A stretch of 64,000 nt of DNA from Chromatocurvus sp964613795 (lineage in GTDB: Bacteria; Pseudomonadota; Gammaproteobacteria; Pseudomonadales; Halieaceae). Below the pieces are notes generated by a model that did no database searches, was not told where the DNA came from, and was given only the letters and a program-made list of their open reading frames with translations. Where the stretch lies: contig CAZTJR010000006.1 of NCBI GenBank assembly GCA_964613795.1, positions 1 through 64,000 on the forward strand, read 5' to 3'. The position numbers and the translations under genes are program-made. Shown piece by piece: positions 24,136 to 34,300 of this stretch (its first letter is position 1; each line of letters starts with the position of its first letter).

Positions 24136-27100
24136 TCAGGCCGCATCGACAAACTGTACGGCTTCTGATTCACCGCGAAGGCGGGCCAACAGCCGACTGC
24201 GAACCATATCGAGCTGCGCCCGATTGCGGTCCTTGACGTGGCCGAAGCCCCGCAGTTTCGCCGGCAGCGCGGCCAACTCAACCGCGGTCGCATAATTGTC
24301 CTGCGTCAGCCGCGGCACCAGGTCGTCGAGGAGTTCCAGATAGTCCGCGATATCCGCCCGCTCCTGCCGCCGCTCTTCCGTGCGGCCAAAAATATCCAGC
24401 GCACCGCCACGCAGGAAACGCAGCTTTGCCAGCAGGCCGAAGGCCCGCAGCATCCAGGGACCGAACTCCCGCTTCTGCAGATGCCCGGTGTTCGGGTCGC
24501 GTTTGCTCAATAGCGGTGGTGCCAGGTGGAAACGAAGTTCGTAATCCCCTTCAAAGCGGCGCTCAAGCTCTTTGCGGAACTCCCCGTTGCTATAAAGCCG
24601 TGCGACCTCGTACTCATCCTTGTAGGCCATCAGCTTGAACAGGTTACGCGCCACCACAACCGTGAGTGACCCTGGCTCTTCGGACCGCGGGTCTGCAGCA
24701 CGCACGCGCTCTACCTGTGAGCGATAGCGCTCGGCGTACCCGGCGTCCTGGTAGTCCGTCAGCCGGCGTACACGATCCTCCAGGATGTCGTCCACTGACT
24801 GCAGCCGTTCCGGCTCAAGTGGCGCCAGCTCATCCACCAGCTGCATGACACGCTCGGGCTGATGGGCGTAACGACGCCCCCACAGAAACGCCTGCCGGTT
24901 GAAGTTGATAGCGACACCGTTCAGTTCGATGGCCTGCCCCAGCGCCTCGGCAGAAACCGGCACCAGGCCTCGCTGCCAGGCGTAACCGAGCAGAAACAGA
25001 TTGGACGCAATCGAATCGCCGAGCAGTTGCGTGGCAATGCGTGAGGAATCGAGGAAAAACGTCGCCTCATCGCCGGTCTCGTCGCGCACGCGCTGACGCA
25101 TGGATTCCGTCGGAAAGCGCGCGTCAGGATCGGTAATGAAGGCAGAGGTAGGCACCTCGGCATCGTTAACCACGGCATGCGTGCGTCCCCGCGCTGCCTT
25201 GCCAAGCGCTTCGTAAGTAGACGTCACGACCAAGTCACAGCCGAGCAGCAGGTCGGCTTCGCCCGCCGGGATGCGCACCGCTTTGATGTCCTCCTGCTGC
25301 GCGCTGACGCGGACATGGCTGACCACGGCGCCGAACTTCTGCGCAAGGCCGGTCTGGTTCATGGTCGCGCAGCCCTTGCCTTCAATGTGCGCCGCCATCG
25401 CCACCAGCGCGGTTATGGTCAGCACTCCCGTGCCACCGACACCGGTCACCACGGTATTCCACGGCGTATCCAGCGCCGGCAGGGTTGGCTCGGGGAGCGG
25501 ATCAAACAGCGTTTCGGATGCCGCGCCAGCGCCGTCGGGCTTGCGCAGCTTGCCGCCAATCACGGAAACAAAGCTCGGACAGAAACCGTTAGCGCAGCTG
25601 TAGTCCTTGTTGCAGGAACTCTGATCAATCTGTCGCTTGCGACCCAGTTCGGTTTCCTTGGGCACCACCGACAGGCAGTTGGATTTCACGCTGCAGTCAC
25701 CGCAGCCTTCACACACGGCCGGATTGATGAACAGCCGCTTCGACGGGTCCTCAAGAGAACCCTTGCGACGGCGACGTCGCTTTTCCGCGGCGCAGGTCTG
25801 GACAAACACAATGACGGACGTACCGCTGTACTCGCGCAGTTCGCGCTGCAGGGCATCCATCTCGTCGCGGTGGTGCAGCGAGTAGCCGGGAACGCCGTGA
25901 AACTTGCCTCGCCAGGCATCCGGATGATCACTGACAACGGCAATACGGTGCACGCCCTCGGCGCTGACCTGATGCACGACATCGCCGACCGTGAGGGAGC
26001 CATCAATCGGCTGGCCACCGGTCATTGCCACGGCATCGTTATAGAGAACCTTGAAGGTGATATTCACTCTTGATGACACGGCGGCCCGGATGGCGAGCAG
26101 GCCAGAGTGAAAATACGTGCCGTCACCCAGATTCTGGAACACGTGTTTGGTTTCCGTGAAAGGAGCCTGGCCGATCCAGGTCGCGCCCTCACCGCCCATT
26201 TGCGTAAAGGTGTGCGTTTCCCGGTCCGGCATCCAGGTGGCCATGTAGTGACAGCCAATACCGCCGAAGGCCTGGCTGCCCTCTGGTACCCGCGTGGAGG
26301 TATTGTGCGGACAGCCGGAGCAGAAATGCGGGACGCGTTCGATACTGTCACCCGGCCGCGCGAGTGACTTTTCCTTGTCTTCAATCCACTGAATACGACG
26401 ATCCATGGTCTCTGACTGATAGAAGCGGCGAATGCGTGAAGCAATAGCCAGCGCCACCATGGCAGGGGTGAGTTCGCCAAGGTTGGGCAGCAGATCGCGA
26501 CCCTCCTCGTCGAACTCGCCGATGACGCGCGGTCGCGCAGCAACCGGGTAGTTGTAGAGCTGCCCTGTGAGCTGATCTTCGATTATGGAGCGCTTCTCCT
26601 CGACCACGAGAATTTCCTCCAGGCCCTCGGCGAAGTCGTGCGTCGCACGCGGCTCCAGCGGCCACGGCATACCGACCTTGTAGACGCGCAGGCCGATTTC
26701 CGCGGCAACGCCATCGTCGATACCCATATCCTCCAGCGCCTGCATCACGTCGAGGTAGGATTTTCCGGATGTAATGATGCCGAGGCGCGGCTTCTGACAG
26801 TCAATCACGATGCGGTTCAGGTTGTTGACCCGGGCAAATTCCCGCGCTGCATAGATCTTGTACTTATTGAGCCGCAGTTCCTGCTCCAGCGGCTTGTCAG
26901 GCCAGCGGGCATGGACGCCATCGGCGGGCAGCTGGAACTCTTCGGGGATCTGTATCTGTATCCGGTTTGGGTCGAGATCGGCAGAAATGGCGGAATCCAT
27001 GTTTTCCGTAATGGCCTTGAGCCCGACCCAGCAGCCGCTGTAACGGGACAGCTCCCAGCCGAAGATCCCCAGATCCAGCACTTCCTGCACGTTGGCGGGG

Positions 27101-27666
27101 CTGAGAACAGGCACCGAGGCACCGATGAACATGTGCTCTGACTGGTGCGGCAGCGTGGAGGACTTGCAGGCATGGTCGTCGCCGGCTACCGCCAGTACCC
27201 CTCCGTAGCGGGAGGTGCCGAAGGCATTGGCATGCTTGATGACGTCCATGCTGCGGTCAACGCCCGGCCCCTTGCCATACCACATGCTGAAGACGCCATC
27301 GTATTTTGCGCCCTTGAAAAGCGTGGTCTGCTGACTGCCCCAGACAGCAGTGGCGGCGAGATCCTCGTTGATGCCCGGCTGGAACAGGATATTGTCCCGT
27401 TCGAGATAGGTGGCCGCTTTCCACATGGCCTGATCCACGCCACCCAGCGGCGATCCCCGGTATCCCGAGACAAAGCCGGCGGTGTTGAGTCCGGCCCTGT
27501 GGTCGCGCTGACGCTGCAGCATGGGTAAGCGCACCAGCGCCTCAATCCCGGTCATGTAGGCCCGCGGGGCATCCAGCGCGTACTTGTCGTCGAGCGACAC
27601 CTTGCGCATTGTCTTGCTGTTATCGGCGCCCATAAGCACTCTCTCCCAGAGAATTCCAACCCCCAA
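24136..27666 (-). CDS. Indolepyruvate:ferredoxin oxidoreductase, fused alpha-gamma type
   Basis: The 1176-residue enzyme decarboxylates 2-oxo acids oxidatively, forming acyl-CoA and reduced ferredoxin. In order it has a pyrimidine-binding domain (about 20-400), a TPP-binding domain (about 440-640, with CSGCPHNTSTRVPEGS and GIGCHYM), cysteine clusters for iron-sulfur centres (CEGCGDCSVKSNC and CNKDYSCANGFC, about 650-720), a gamma domain (about 740-930, GVGGTGVLTITAL) and a C-terminal DUF6537-like region. All cysteine clusters look intact. It is divergent from the Lrp-type gene at 27766 and upstream of leucine dehydrogenase, which points to branched-chain or aromatic amino-acid breakdown. Confidence 0.92.
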   Translation of the reverse strand: MGVGILWERVLMGADNSKTMRKVSLDDKYALDAPRAYMTGIEALVRLPMLQRQRDHRAGLNTAGFVSGYRGSPLGGVDQAMWKAATYLERDNILFQPGINEDLAATAVWGSQQTTLFKGAKYDGVFSMWYGKGPGVDRSMDVIKHANAFGTSRYGGVLAVAGDDHACKSSTLPHQSEHMFIGASVPVLSPANVQEVLDLGIFGWELSRYSGCWVGLKAITENMDSAISADLDPNRIQIQIPEEFQLPADGVHARWPDKPLEQELRLNKYKIYAAREFARVNNLNRIVIDCQKPRLGIITSGKSYLDVMQALEDMGIDDGVAAEIGLRVYKVGMPWPLEPRATHDFAEGLEEILVVEEKRSIIEDQLTGQLYNYPVAARPRVIGEFDEEGRDLLPNLGELTPAMVALAIASRIRRFYQSETMDRRIQWIEDKEKSLARPGDSIERVPHFCSGCPHNTSTRVPEGSQAFGGIGCHYMATWMPDRETHTFTQMGGEGATWIGQAPFTETKHVFQNLGDGTYFHSGLLAIRAAVSSRVNITFKVLYNDAVAMTGGQPIDGSLTVGDVVHQVSAEGVHRIAVVSDHPDAWRGKFHGVPGYSLHHRDEMDALQRELREYSGTSVIVFVQTCAAEKRRRRRKGSLEDPSKRLFINPAVCEGCGDCSVKSNCLSVVPKETELGRKRQIDQSSCNKDYSCANGFCPSFVSVIGGKLRKPDGAGAASETLFDPLPEPTLPALDTPWNTVVTGVGGTGVLTITALVAMAAHIEGKGCATMNQTGLAQKFGAVVSHVRVSAQQEDIKAVRIPAGEADLLLGCDLVVTSTYEALGKAARGRTHAVVNDAEVPTSAFITDPDARFPTESMRQRVRDETGDEATFFLDSSRIATQLLGDSIASNLFLLGYAWQRGLVPVSAEALGQAIELNGVAINFNRQAFLWGRRYAHQPERVMQLVDELAPLEPERLQSVDDILEDRVRRLTDYQDAGYAERYRSQVERVRAADPRSEEPGSLTVVVARNLFKLMAYKDEYEVARLYSNGEFRKELERRFEGDYELRFHLAPPLLSKRDPNTGHLQKREFGPWMLRAFGLLAKLRFLRGGALDIFGRTEERRQERADIADYLELLDDLVPRLTQDNYATAVELAALPAKLRGFGHVKDRNRAQLDMVRSRLLARLRGESEAVQFVDAA

Positions 27667-27726
27667 TTGTTACCCAAACCCCGCGGCATTGTTATTTGAT
27701 TTGGGGTGCGTTTTTACCCACGAACG

Positions 27727-27743
27727 CATAATATATGCATATA
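27727..27743. promoter_or_regulatory. Divergent control region with TATATGCATATA palindrome
   Basis: Between the oxidoreductase gene (start 27666) and the Lrp-type gene (start 27766) an A+T-rich core contains CATAAT (27727-27732), a possible -10 element. A perfect 12-base palindrome at 27732-27743 overlaps it. Lrp-family regulators often bind such sites over their own promoter. No clear -35 was found. Confidence 0.45.
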
Positions 27744-27765
27744 AATAAATTTATTGGGACACATT

Positions 27766-28242
27766 ATGACTCTTAAGCTGAGCAAACAGGATATCGGCAT
27801 CCTTACACTGCTGCAGCAGGACGCCACCCAGAGCACTGCAGGCATCGCCGAGCGCGTCAACCTGTCGCAATCGCCCTGCTGGCGACGCATCAATCGCATG
27901 GAGGAGGAAGGCCTGATCCGGGGCCGCGTGGCTTTGCTTGATCGCTCTGCGCTCGGGATGGACGTGGTTGTGTTCGCCACCATCAACCTCACCTCCACGG
28001 GTCGCCAGAACCTGATGACCTTCGAGCGCGACATCGTGCAGCATCCGGAAGTGATAGAGTGCTACACCATGACGGGAATCTGGGACTACATGCTGAAAAT
28101 TGTCACGCGTGACGTGCGCCACTACGAGTCCTTCGTGCGCAACACGCTGACGGCGAGCCCCTCCATCCGCGAATTGCACTCGCACCTTGCGGTCACCGAG
28201 ATCAAAAACACCACAGAACTGCCGCTGGACACCCAGCTCTGA
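27766..28242 (+). CDS. Lrp/AsnC family transcriptional regulator
   Basis: The ATG at 27766 gives 158 residues; an in-frame TTG at 27754 is less likely. An N-terminal winged helix-turn-helix (about 5-55, GIAERVNLSQSPCWRRINRM) is followed by a RAM domain (about 65-150, CYTMTGIWDYMLKIV). It stands between the oxidoreductase/leucine dehydrogenase pair (divergent) and the transaminase/omega-amidase pair (same strand, 27 bases downstream). It probably controls both sides in response to an amino acid. Confidence 0.93.
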   Translation: MTLKLSKQDIGILTLLQQDATQSTAGIAERVNLSQSPCWRRINRMEEEGLIRGRVALLDRSALGMDVVVFATINLTSTGRQNLMTFERDIVQHPEVIECYTMTGIWDYMLKIVTRDVRHYESFVRNTLTASPSIRELHSHLAVTEIKNTTELPLDTQL

Positions 28243-28269
28243 CGGACGCTGCTTCAGGACACCCTCACC

Positions 28270-29415
28270 ATGCTGCATAGCAAACTTCCCGACATCGGCA
28301 CCAATATCTTCAGTCGCATGACCGCACTGGCCAGCGAATGTGGCGCTATCAACCTGTCCCAGGGCTTTCCCGACTTTCCTGCGCCGCAGGCTCTGCGCGA
28401 GGCAATGGCCCGGCACGCCGTACAGGGCCACAACCAGTACGCACCGCTGGCGGGGTTGGCAGCGTTGCGCGAAACACTGGCATCGCAGCTGGTCAATGAC
28501 CGGGGTGTCGACTGCGATCCGGACACCGAGATTACAGTAACGCCGGGGGCCACAGTCGCCATTTACTGCGCGATTACCGCCTGCGTACAGCCCGGCGAGG
28601 ATGTCATCGTCCTCGACCCCTGCTATGACAGCTATGAGCCCGCCATCACCCTGAGCGGCGGGCGCGCCGTGCATATACCGCTGGATGCACAGACCTTTAC
28701 GCCCGACTGGGAGCGCATCGAGTCGGCGATCACGCCGAAAACCCGGCTCATCATCGTCAACTCACCGCACAACCCGACAGGCGCCGTATTCAGCCGTCAT
28801 GATCTGCGCTGCCTCGAGACACTGGCGACACGCCACGACCTCTATGTCATCAGCGATGAGGTATACGAATATCTGGTGTATGACGGTGCTGCGCACCATA
28901 GCGTGCTGCAGCTGGAAGGCCTGCGCGACCGCAGTTTCGCGGTCTTCTCCTTTGGCAAGACGCTCGGCGTCACGGGCTGGAAAACCGGCTACTGCGTAGC
29001 TCCGCCAGCATTGACCGCGGAACTGCGCAAAATCCACCAGTTTGTCTGCTTCGTGGCCGTGACGCCGGTTCAGCAGGCCATCGCCGACTTCCTGCAGAAC
29101 CTGCCCGGCTATCCTGGCCAGCTGGCAGAGGATTACCAGGCACGGCGCGACCGTTTCTGCAGCGCACTGGCGGGCTCACGCTTCCGGCTCACACCCGCTG
29201 CGGGCACTTATTTCCAGCTGCTTGACTACAGCGACATCAGCGACCAGCCTGATACGGTGCTGTGCGACATTTTCGCGCGACAGCACGGCGTGGCCTGCAT
29301 TCCGGTTTCCGTATTCTCGCAGGCACCCGATCCTGAGCAGCGGCTTCTGCGCTTCTGCTTTGCCAAACAGAATGCGCAGCTCGAGGAGGCAGCACAGCGT
29401 TTATGCAAAATCTGA
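28270..29415 (+). CDS. Methionine/glutamine aminotransferase (class I/II), YbdL-like
   Basis: The 381-residue PLP enzyme has INLSQGFPDFPAP at the N terminus, NQYAPLAG, the SPHNPTGAVF loop and the PLP lysine Lys230 in SFGKTLGVTGWKTGY. This pattern marks the YbdL/glutamine transaminase K/kynurenine aminotransferase group. These enzymes transaminate 4-methylthio-2-oxobutyrate or aromatic oxo acids with glutamine or methionine. Its last 13 bases overlap the omega-amidase gene, the standard partner that removes the 2-oxoglutaramate formed from glutamine. It lies just downstream of the Lrp-type gene. Confidence 0.9.
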   Translation: MLHSKLPDIGTNIFSRMTALASECGAINLSQGFPDFPAPQALREAMARHAVQGHNQYAPLAGLAALRETLASQLVNDRGVDCDPDTEITVTPGATVAIYCAITACVQPGEDVIVLDPCYDSYEPAITLSGGRAVHIPLDAQTFTPDWERIESAITPKTRLIIVNSPHNPTGAVFSRHDLRCLETLATRHDLYVISDEVYEYLVYDGAAHHSVLQLEGLRDRSFAVFSFGKTLGVTGWKTGYCVAPPALTAELRKIHQFVCFVAVTPVQQAIADFLQNLPGYPGQLAEDYQARRDRFCSALAGSRFRLTPAAGTYFQLLDYSDISDQPDTVLCDIFARQHGVACIPVSVFSQAPDPEQRLLRFCFAKQNAQLEEAAQRLCKI

Positions 29416-30179
29416 CCGCAACCCTGGTCCAGTGCGAACTTGCCTGGGAATCCCCGGCGCAGAACCGCGAGCAGCTGGAAGCACTTATTGCCGATGAGCG
29501 CAACATTACGGATATCGTTGTCCTGCCGGAGATGTTCACCACCGGCTTTTCCATGAACGCCGAAAGCAATGCCGAACCACCGGGGGGAGAGAGCGAACAG
29601 TGGCTGCGGAAAATGGCGACAGTCCTGAACTGCGCCGTCACCGGCAGCATCGCCACGCGCGACGGCAACAGGGTTTTCAACCGAATGCTGTTCGCTACGC
29701 CCGATTCCGTCGCGTATTACGATAAGCGGCACCTGTTTCGCATGGCGGGCGAGGATCAGCACTATGCGCCGGGCCACAGGCGCGTCTGCGTGACGTGGCG
29801 CGGCTGGCGCATACTGCTGCAGGTTTGCTACGACCTGCGTTTTCCCGTGTTCAGTCGCAACCAGGGGGATTACGACCTGGCGCTGTACGTCGCCAACTGG
29901 CCTGACGCCCGCCGCGAGCACTGGCGCTGCCTGCTGCAGGCGCGGGCCATAGAGAACCTGGCCTGCGTGATCGGCGTCAACCGGGTGGGCGAGGACGGTA
30001 ATCGACTGCACTACGCCGGCGACAGTCTCGCCTTCGATGCGCATGGCAATTACCTCGCCGACCTCAGCAGCGGCGCGGAAAGCCGACGTGTGACCTTTGA
30101 TGCGGACCAGCTGAAGGCTCATCGGGAACGTTTTCCCTTCCATCTCGACGCCGATGCCTTTTCTTTGTCCGCTTCATGA
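29403..30179 (+). CDS. Omega-amidase (nitrilase superfamily), YafV-like
   Basis: The 258-residue amidase has the catalytic triad Glu43 (LPEMFTTGFS), Lys108 (YYDKRHLF) and Cys142 (QVCYDLRFPVF). These motifs are those of YafV/Nit2 omega-amidases, which hydrolyse 2-oxoglutaramate or 2-oxosuccinamate. The 13-base overlap with the aminotransferase gene supports the glutamine transaminase/omega-amidase pathway, which makes transamination irreversible and salvages 2-oxo acids. It is cytosolic, with no signal peptide. Confidence 0.92.
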   Translation: MQNLTATLVQCELAWESPAQNREQLEALIADERNITDIVVLPEMFTTGFSMNAESNAEPPGGESEQWLRKMATVLNCAVTGSIATRDGNRVFNRMLFATPDSVAYYDKRHLFRMAGEDQHYAPGHRRVCVTWRGWRILLQVCYDLRFPVFSRNQGDYDLALYVANWPDARREHWRCLLQARAIENLACVIGVNRVGEDGNRLHYAGDSLAFDAHGNYLADLSSGAESRRVTFDADQLKAHRERFPFHLDADAFSLSAS

Positions 30180-30185
30180 TACGAC

Positions 30186-30214
30186 TGGGTAGTATCAACG
30201 TAACAGGTTATAAT
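30186..30214 (+). promoter_or_regulatory. Candidate promoter of the RND operon
   Basis: A perfect TATAAT (30209-30214) lies 52 bases upstream of the adaptor ATG. A weak -35 (TGGGTA, 30186-30191) is 17 bases before it. The poor -35 suggests an activator or low basal use. Confidence 0.4.
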
Positions 30215-30266
30215 TATCGGTTTATCAGGGGCTTGCACGTCGCCCGCCACCAGAAATGGAAACAAT

Positions 30267-31379
30267 ATGGTTACGCGACATTATCAATGCCTCATCCGCT
30301 GCACTGCCGTGGTCCTGCTTGTTGGCGTTGCGGCCTGTGGTGAAAAGGTCGCAACGGGCGACAACGGCACCCCCCAGCGCTCACGATCGGTGCCGGTAGC
30401 GGCGGCGCCACTGGCCTACCAGAACCTGACTACCCGCCTGGAAGCCGTGGGGACATCGGAAGCCGTGAAAAGCATTTCGCTGTTCCCCGAGGCCGCAGGC
30501 GAAGTCGTCGCAGTACATTTCAGGCCCGGCGATCTGGTGCAGCGTGGCGATACCCTGCTGGAACTCGAATCACGGGATCAGAAGCTGGCACTGGAACTGG
30601 CCAGTGTGCGACTCGAGGAAACCCAACGGCTGTTCGACCGCTATGACCGCGCCAACCGCAGCGTCGATCTGACGGTCCCCGAAACCACCGTTGACAGCGC
30701 CCGTACGGCACTCGAGACCGCACGCATCGAGCGCGATCTCGCGCAGGTCGCCCTTGAGCGACGTTTTATCAACGCACCGTTTACCGGTCACGTCGGCATC
30801 ACGGATGTGGAGGTCGGCGACCGCGTCGACACCACGTCGGTCATTACCACGCTGGATGACCGGAGCGCGCTGCAGGTAACGTTTGATGCGCCGGAGTCTT
30901 TCGTGGGACAGCTTGCCGTAAACGATCCGGTAGCCGTCACCACCTGGCGAGACAGCGAGAGCACCGTACAGGGCGAGATCATTGAGGTGGATTCGCGAAT
31001 CAATCCGGTGTCTCGCGCCTTTCGTGTGCGCGCCCGCGTGCCCAATGAAGGCGACGAGCTGCGCCCGGGGATGAGTTTTCGCGTTGCCCTGCGGTTGGAC
31101 CGGGGACGCTTTCCCGCCGTCTCGGAAGTCGCGGTACAGTGGGGCACAAACGGCGCGTTTGTGTGGGTGGCAGAGGATGAAAAGGCACGTCGCGTGCCGG
31201 TGCGCCTCGTGCAGCGTGTCGACGGACGCATTCTTATCGAGGGAGACCTGGCCCAGGGCGACATGGTTATCGGCGAAGGCGTACAGGCCATGCGCGAGGG
31301 TATTGCACTTCGCGTGATCGATGCGCGTGCCGTCGCTCGGGACGCGCGTGCCGAGCCTGAAACCCAGTCCGACTCCTGA
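30267..31379 (+). CDS. RND efflux periplasmic adaptor lipoprotein
   Basis: The 370-residue membrane-fusion protein has a lipoprotein signal peptide with lipobox VAAC (Cys24). A biotinyl-lipoyl-like half (VVAVHFRPGDLVQRGDTLLELES) is followed by a short helical hairpin (about 105-160), the second lipoyl half (FINAPFTGHVGITDVEVGDRV) and beta-barrel and membrane-proximal domains. It links an RND pump to an outer-membrane channel. The pump gene follows one base after its stop. No TolC-type gene is adjacent, so the outer-membrane partner is probably encoded elsewhere. Confidence 0.92.
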   Translation: MVTRHYQCLIRCTAVVLLVGVAACGEKVATGDNGTPQRSRSVPVAAAPLAYQNLTTRLEAVGTSEAVKSISLFPEAAGEVVAVHFRPGDLVQRGDTLLELESRDQKLALELASVRLEETQRLFDRYDRANRSVDLTVPETTVDSARTALETARIERDLAQVALERRFINAPFTGHVGITDVEVGDRVDTTSVITTLDDRSALQVTFDAPESFVGQLAVNDPVAVTTWRDSESTVQGEIIEVDSRINPVSRAFRVRARVPNEGDELRPGMSFRVALRLDRGRFPAVSEVAVQWGTNGAFVWVAEDEKARRVPVRLVQRVDGRILIEGDLAQGDMVIGEGVQAMREGIALRVIDARAVARDARAEPETQSDS

Positions 31380-31380
31380 A

Positions 31381-34300
31381 ATGAACAACGCAAAGGAAAT
31401 TTCAGGCCGAAATGACCTGCCGGCGCTCGGCGTCCGGCGTCCCTGGCTGGTTGCCGTCATCAATCTGCTGATCGTCATTGCCGGCATTGGCGCACTGCTG
31501 GCCGTTGAGGTACGCGAGCTGCCGGATGTGGATCGTCCGATCATCAACGTGCGGGCACAATTACCGGGCGCGTCACCGGAGACGATGGATTCGGAAGTCA
31601 CCAGCCTGCTGGAGGGCGCCGTGGCGCGCGTCTCTGGCGTACGCGACATCAACTCGTCCAGCGAGGAAAACAGTGCGCGCATTCGCGTCGAGTTCCAGCC
31701 CGGCGACGATGTTGACCGCGCCGCTGCCGATGTGCGCGAGGCAGTCAGTCGCGTCAGCAGGGAGCTACCGGAAGACGTGGAGCAGCTCGCGGTGTACAAG
31801 GCAGATGAGGACGCCGAGGAAATTGTGCGCATCGCCGTCGTCAGTAACCGTTATAGCGAGGAGGCGCTGACGCGGATCGTCGAGCAGGATATTGTTCCCA
31901 CCTTCATCTCCCTCCCCGGTGTCGCCGATGTGCCGCTGTTCGGCACTCGCCAGCGCGTTCTCAGAATCAACCTCGACCCACTCCGGCTCACCAGCTACGG
32001 CCTGACGATTCCCGATGTTGCGGAGGTTCTGCGCGGCGTTCCACTGGATGTCCCCGCAGGCAGTTTCCGCACCGGCGATCAGCAGCTACTGGTCCGCGCC
32101 GACGCCCGCGCCATTCGGGAGTCCGAAATAGAAAACATCGTGCTGACCGGTAATGTGCGCGTGGGCGATGTTGCCAGCGTCGCCTTCGGGCCGGCCGAGG
32201 CCGACTCGTTTGTCCGCCTCAATGGTCAGCGGGTGATTGGCATCAGCGTTGTGCGTCAGGCCGGGTCGAACACGATCGAAATCGCCGCGGGGGTGGACCG
32301 GGCCATCGCCCGTGTGAACGAGCGTTTCGGCGATATCGAGCTGGTGAAGATTTCGGACAACGCCATTTTCATTCGCGGCGCTGTCAGGGAGGTGCTGACC
32401 AGCCTGTTGCTTGCCGTTCTCGTGGTGATCGGCACCATTCGCGTGTTCTCCGGTTCCATGCGGCTCACGCTCGTGCCCGCCGTCGCTATCCCTGTCTCGC
32501 TGCTGGGCACACTCGCCTGCATCTGGGTGCTTGGCTTCTCGATCAACATTCTCACCCTGCTGGCGCTGGTTCTGGCTACGGGCTTGATCGTGGATGACGC
32601 CATTGTTGTGCTGGAGAATATCCAGCGCCGACAGCGCCAGGGGCTCGGCAACAGTGCTGCTGCGGTTCTGGGCACGCGCCAGGTGTTTTTCGCGGTGATC
32701 GCAACGACGGCGGTGCTGGTTGCGGTTTTCGTTCCCATTGCCTTCCTGCCGGGCACCTCAGGTCGACTGTTCCGTGAATTCGGCTTTGTTCTCGCCGTAT
32801 CCGTGGCCATTTCATCCTTTGTCGCGCTGTCACTGGTGCCGGCGGCAATGGCGAAGCTGGGGAGCAAGGACAACAATCGCCTGTCTGCTGTTGATCGCCA
32901 GCTCCACCGCTTCGGCGCGGTTATCCAGCGCGGCTATGTGCGATCGCTCGGCGCCATCCTGGCCCATCCCTTCCTCACATTCGCTGCCTGCGTGCTGATT
33001 GCCGGGGGGGCGACATCGCTGTATCAACAGCTGGATCAGGAGCTTCTGCCAACGGAGGACCGGGGCGAACTGAACATTTTTTCACGCGGCCCGGACGGCA
33101 CTGGCCTGCCGTTCACGGGAAGACAGGCAGATCGCTTCGAGGAGATCCTGCTGCCAATGCTGGCGGAAGGCGAGGTCCAGTCCGTCTACACGGTAGTCGG
33201 TCGCTATGATCCGAATATTGTACTGATCAGCGCCCCTCTCGTGCCCTGGGAGAATCGCAGTCGAAGCCAGCAGGCTATTGCGGCGGAAATACAGCCGAAG
33301 CTCGACGAGATTCCCGGCGGCGCACGTGTATTCAGCCGCAACAGCCTGAATCTCAGAGGGGCATCCGGTGGCCTCAGGGTTGCCCTGGTGGGCAATGATT
33401 ACGACCGTATCTTCAATGCGGCAAAGACCTATACTGCGGCAATCGATGAACGACTGGAGAGCGTGGCCGGAACGCGAATCTCCTACCAGACATCACAGCC
33501 GCAGCTCTCGGTGCGCATTGACCGTAGACGCGCCAGTGAACTGGACATCCCTCTGCAATCCATCGCCCAGACATTACGCGCCATGGTCGGCGGACTGGAT
33601 GTCATCAGCCTCAGCGTCGAGGACGAATCCGTGCCCATTATGCTTGAGTCGGGCGCGGGCGCCGTGCAGGCCCCGACCGACCTGGCCAATCTCTACGTGC
33701 GGGCAGGCAACGGCTCGCTGATTCCCCTTTCCAGCATGGTAACCCTGGTAGAAGAAGGTATTGCCGACCAGCTCGACCGGCAGTCGCAGCGACGGTCTAT
33801 CCGGGTGGATGTCGACGTCAACCAGGGTGTGGCAGCGCAGACCGTCGTTGATGAATTGCGCGGCCTGGCGGAAGAAGTCCTGCCACCCGGCATCGAGCTG
33901 ATCAACCAGGGAGAGGCTGCTGCACTGGACGAGGCGAGGCGCGATACGCTGATCACGTATGGCTTTGCCCTGCTGATCGTTTTCCTGGTACTCGTGGCTC
34001 AGTTCGAGAGCCTGACCAGTGCACTGGTCATCATGACCATTGTGCCCTTCGGTCTGGCAGCTGCCGTATTTTCGCTATTTGTTACCGGCACGTCCCTGAA
34101 TATCTACTCACAGGTCGGCCTGGTCATGTTGATCGGGCTGATCGCCAAGAACGGGATTCTCGTAGTGGAATTTGCGGATCAGCTGCGTGACCAGGGGCTC
34201 GGCATTCTCGAGGCGGTTGCCGAGGCCTCCAGCGTTCGCTTCCGCCCCATCGTTATGACGCTGGTGTCGACCGTCCTTGGCGCGCTGCCCCTGGTGTTTG

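Noticed and set aside
25177..26073. Open frame of 298 codons on the plus strand
   Set aside because: It is a shadow of the indolepyruvate oxidoreductase gene, whose cysteine clusters and TPP motifs lie in the opposite strand's frame.
27751..28674. Open frame of 307 codons on the minus strand
   Set aside because: It covers the Lrp-type and aminotransferase genes antisense. Both of those have clear motifs and ribosome-binding context.
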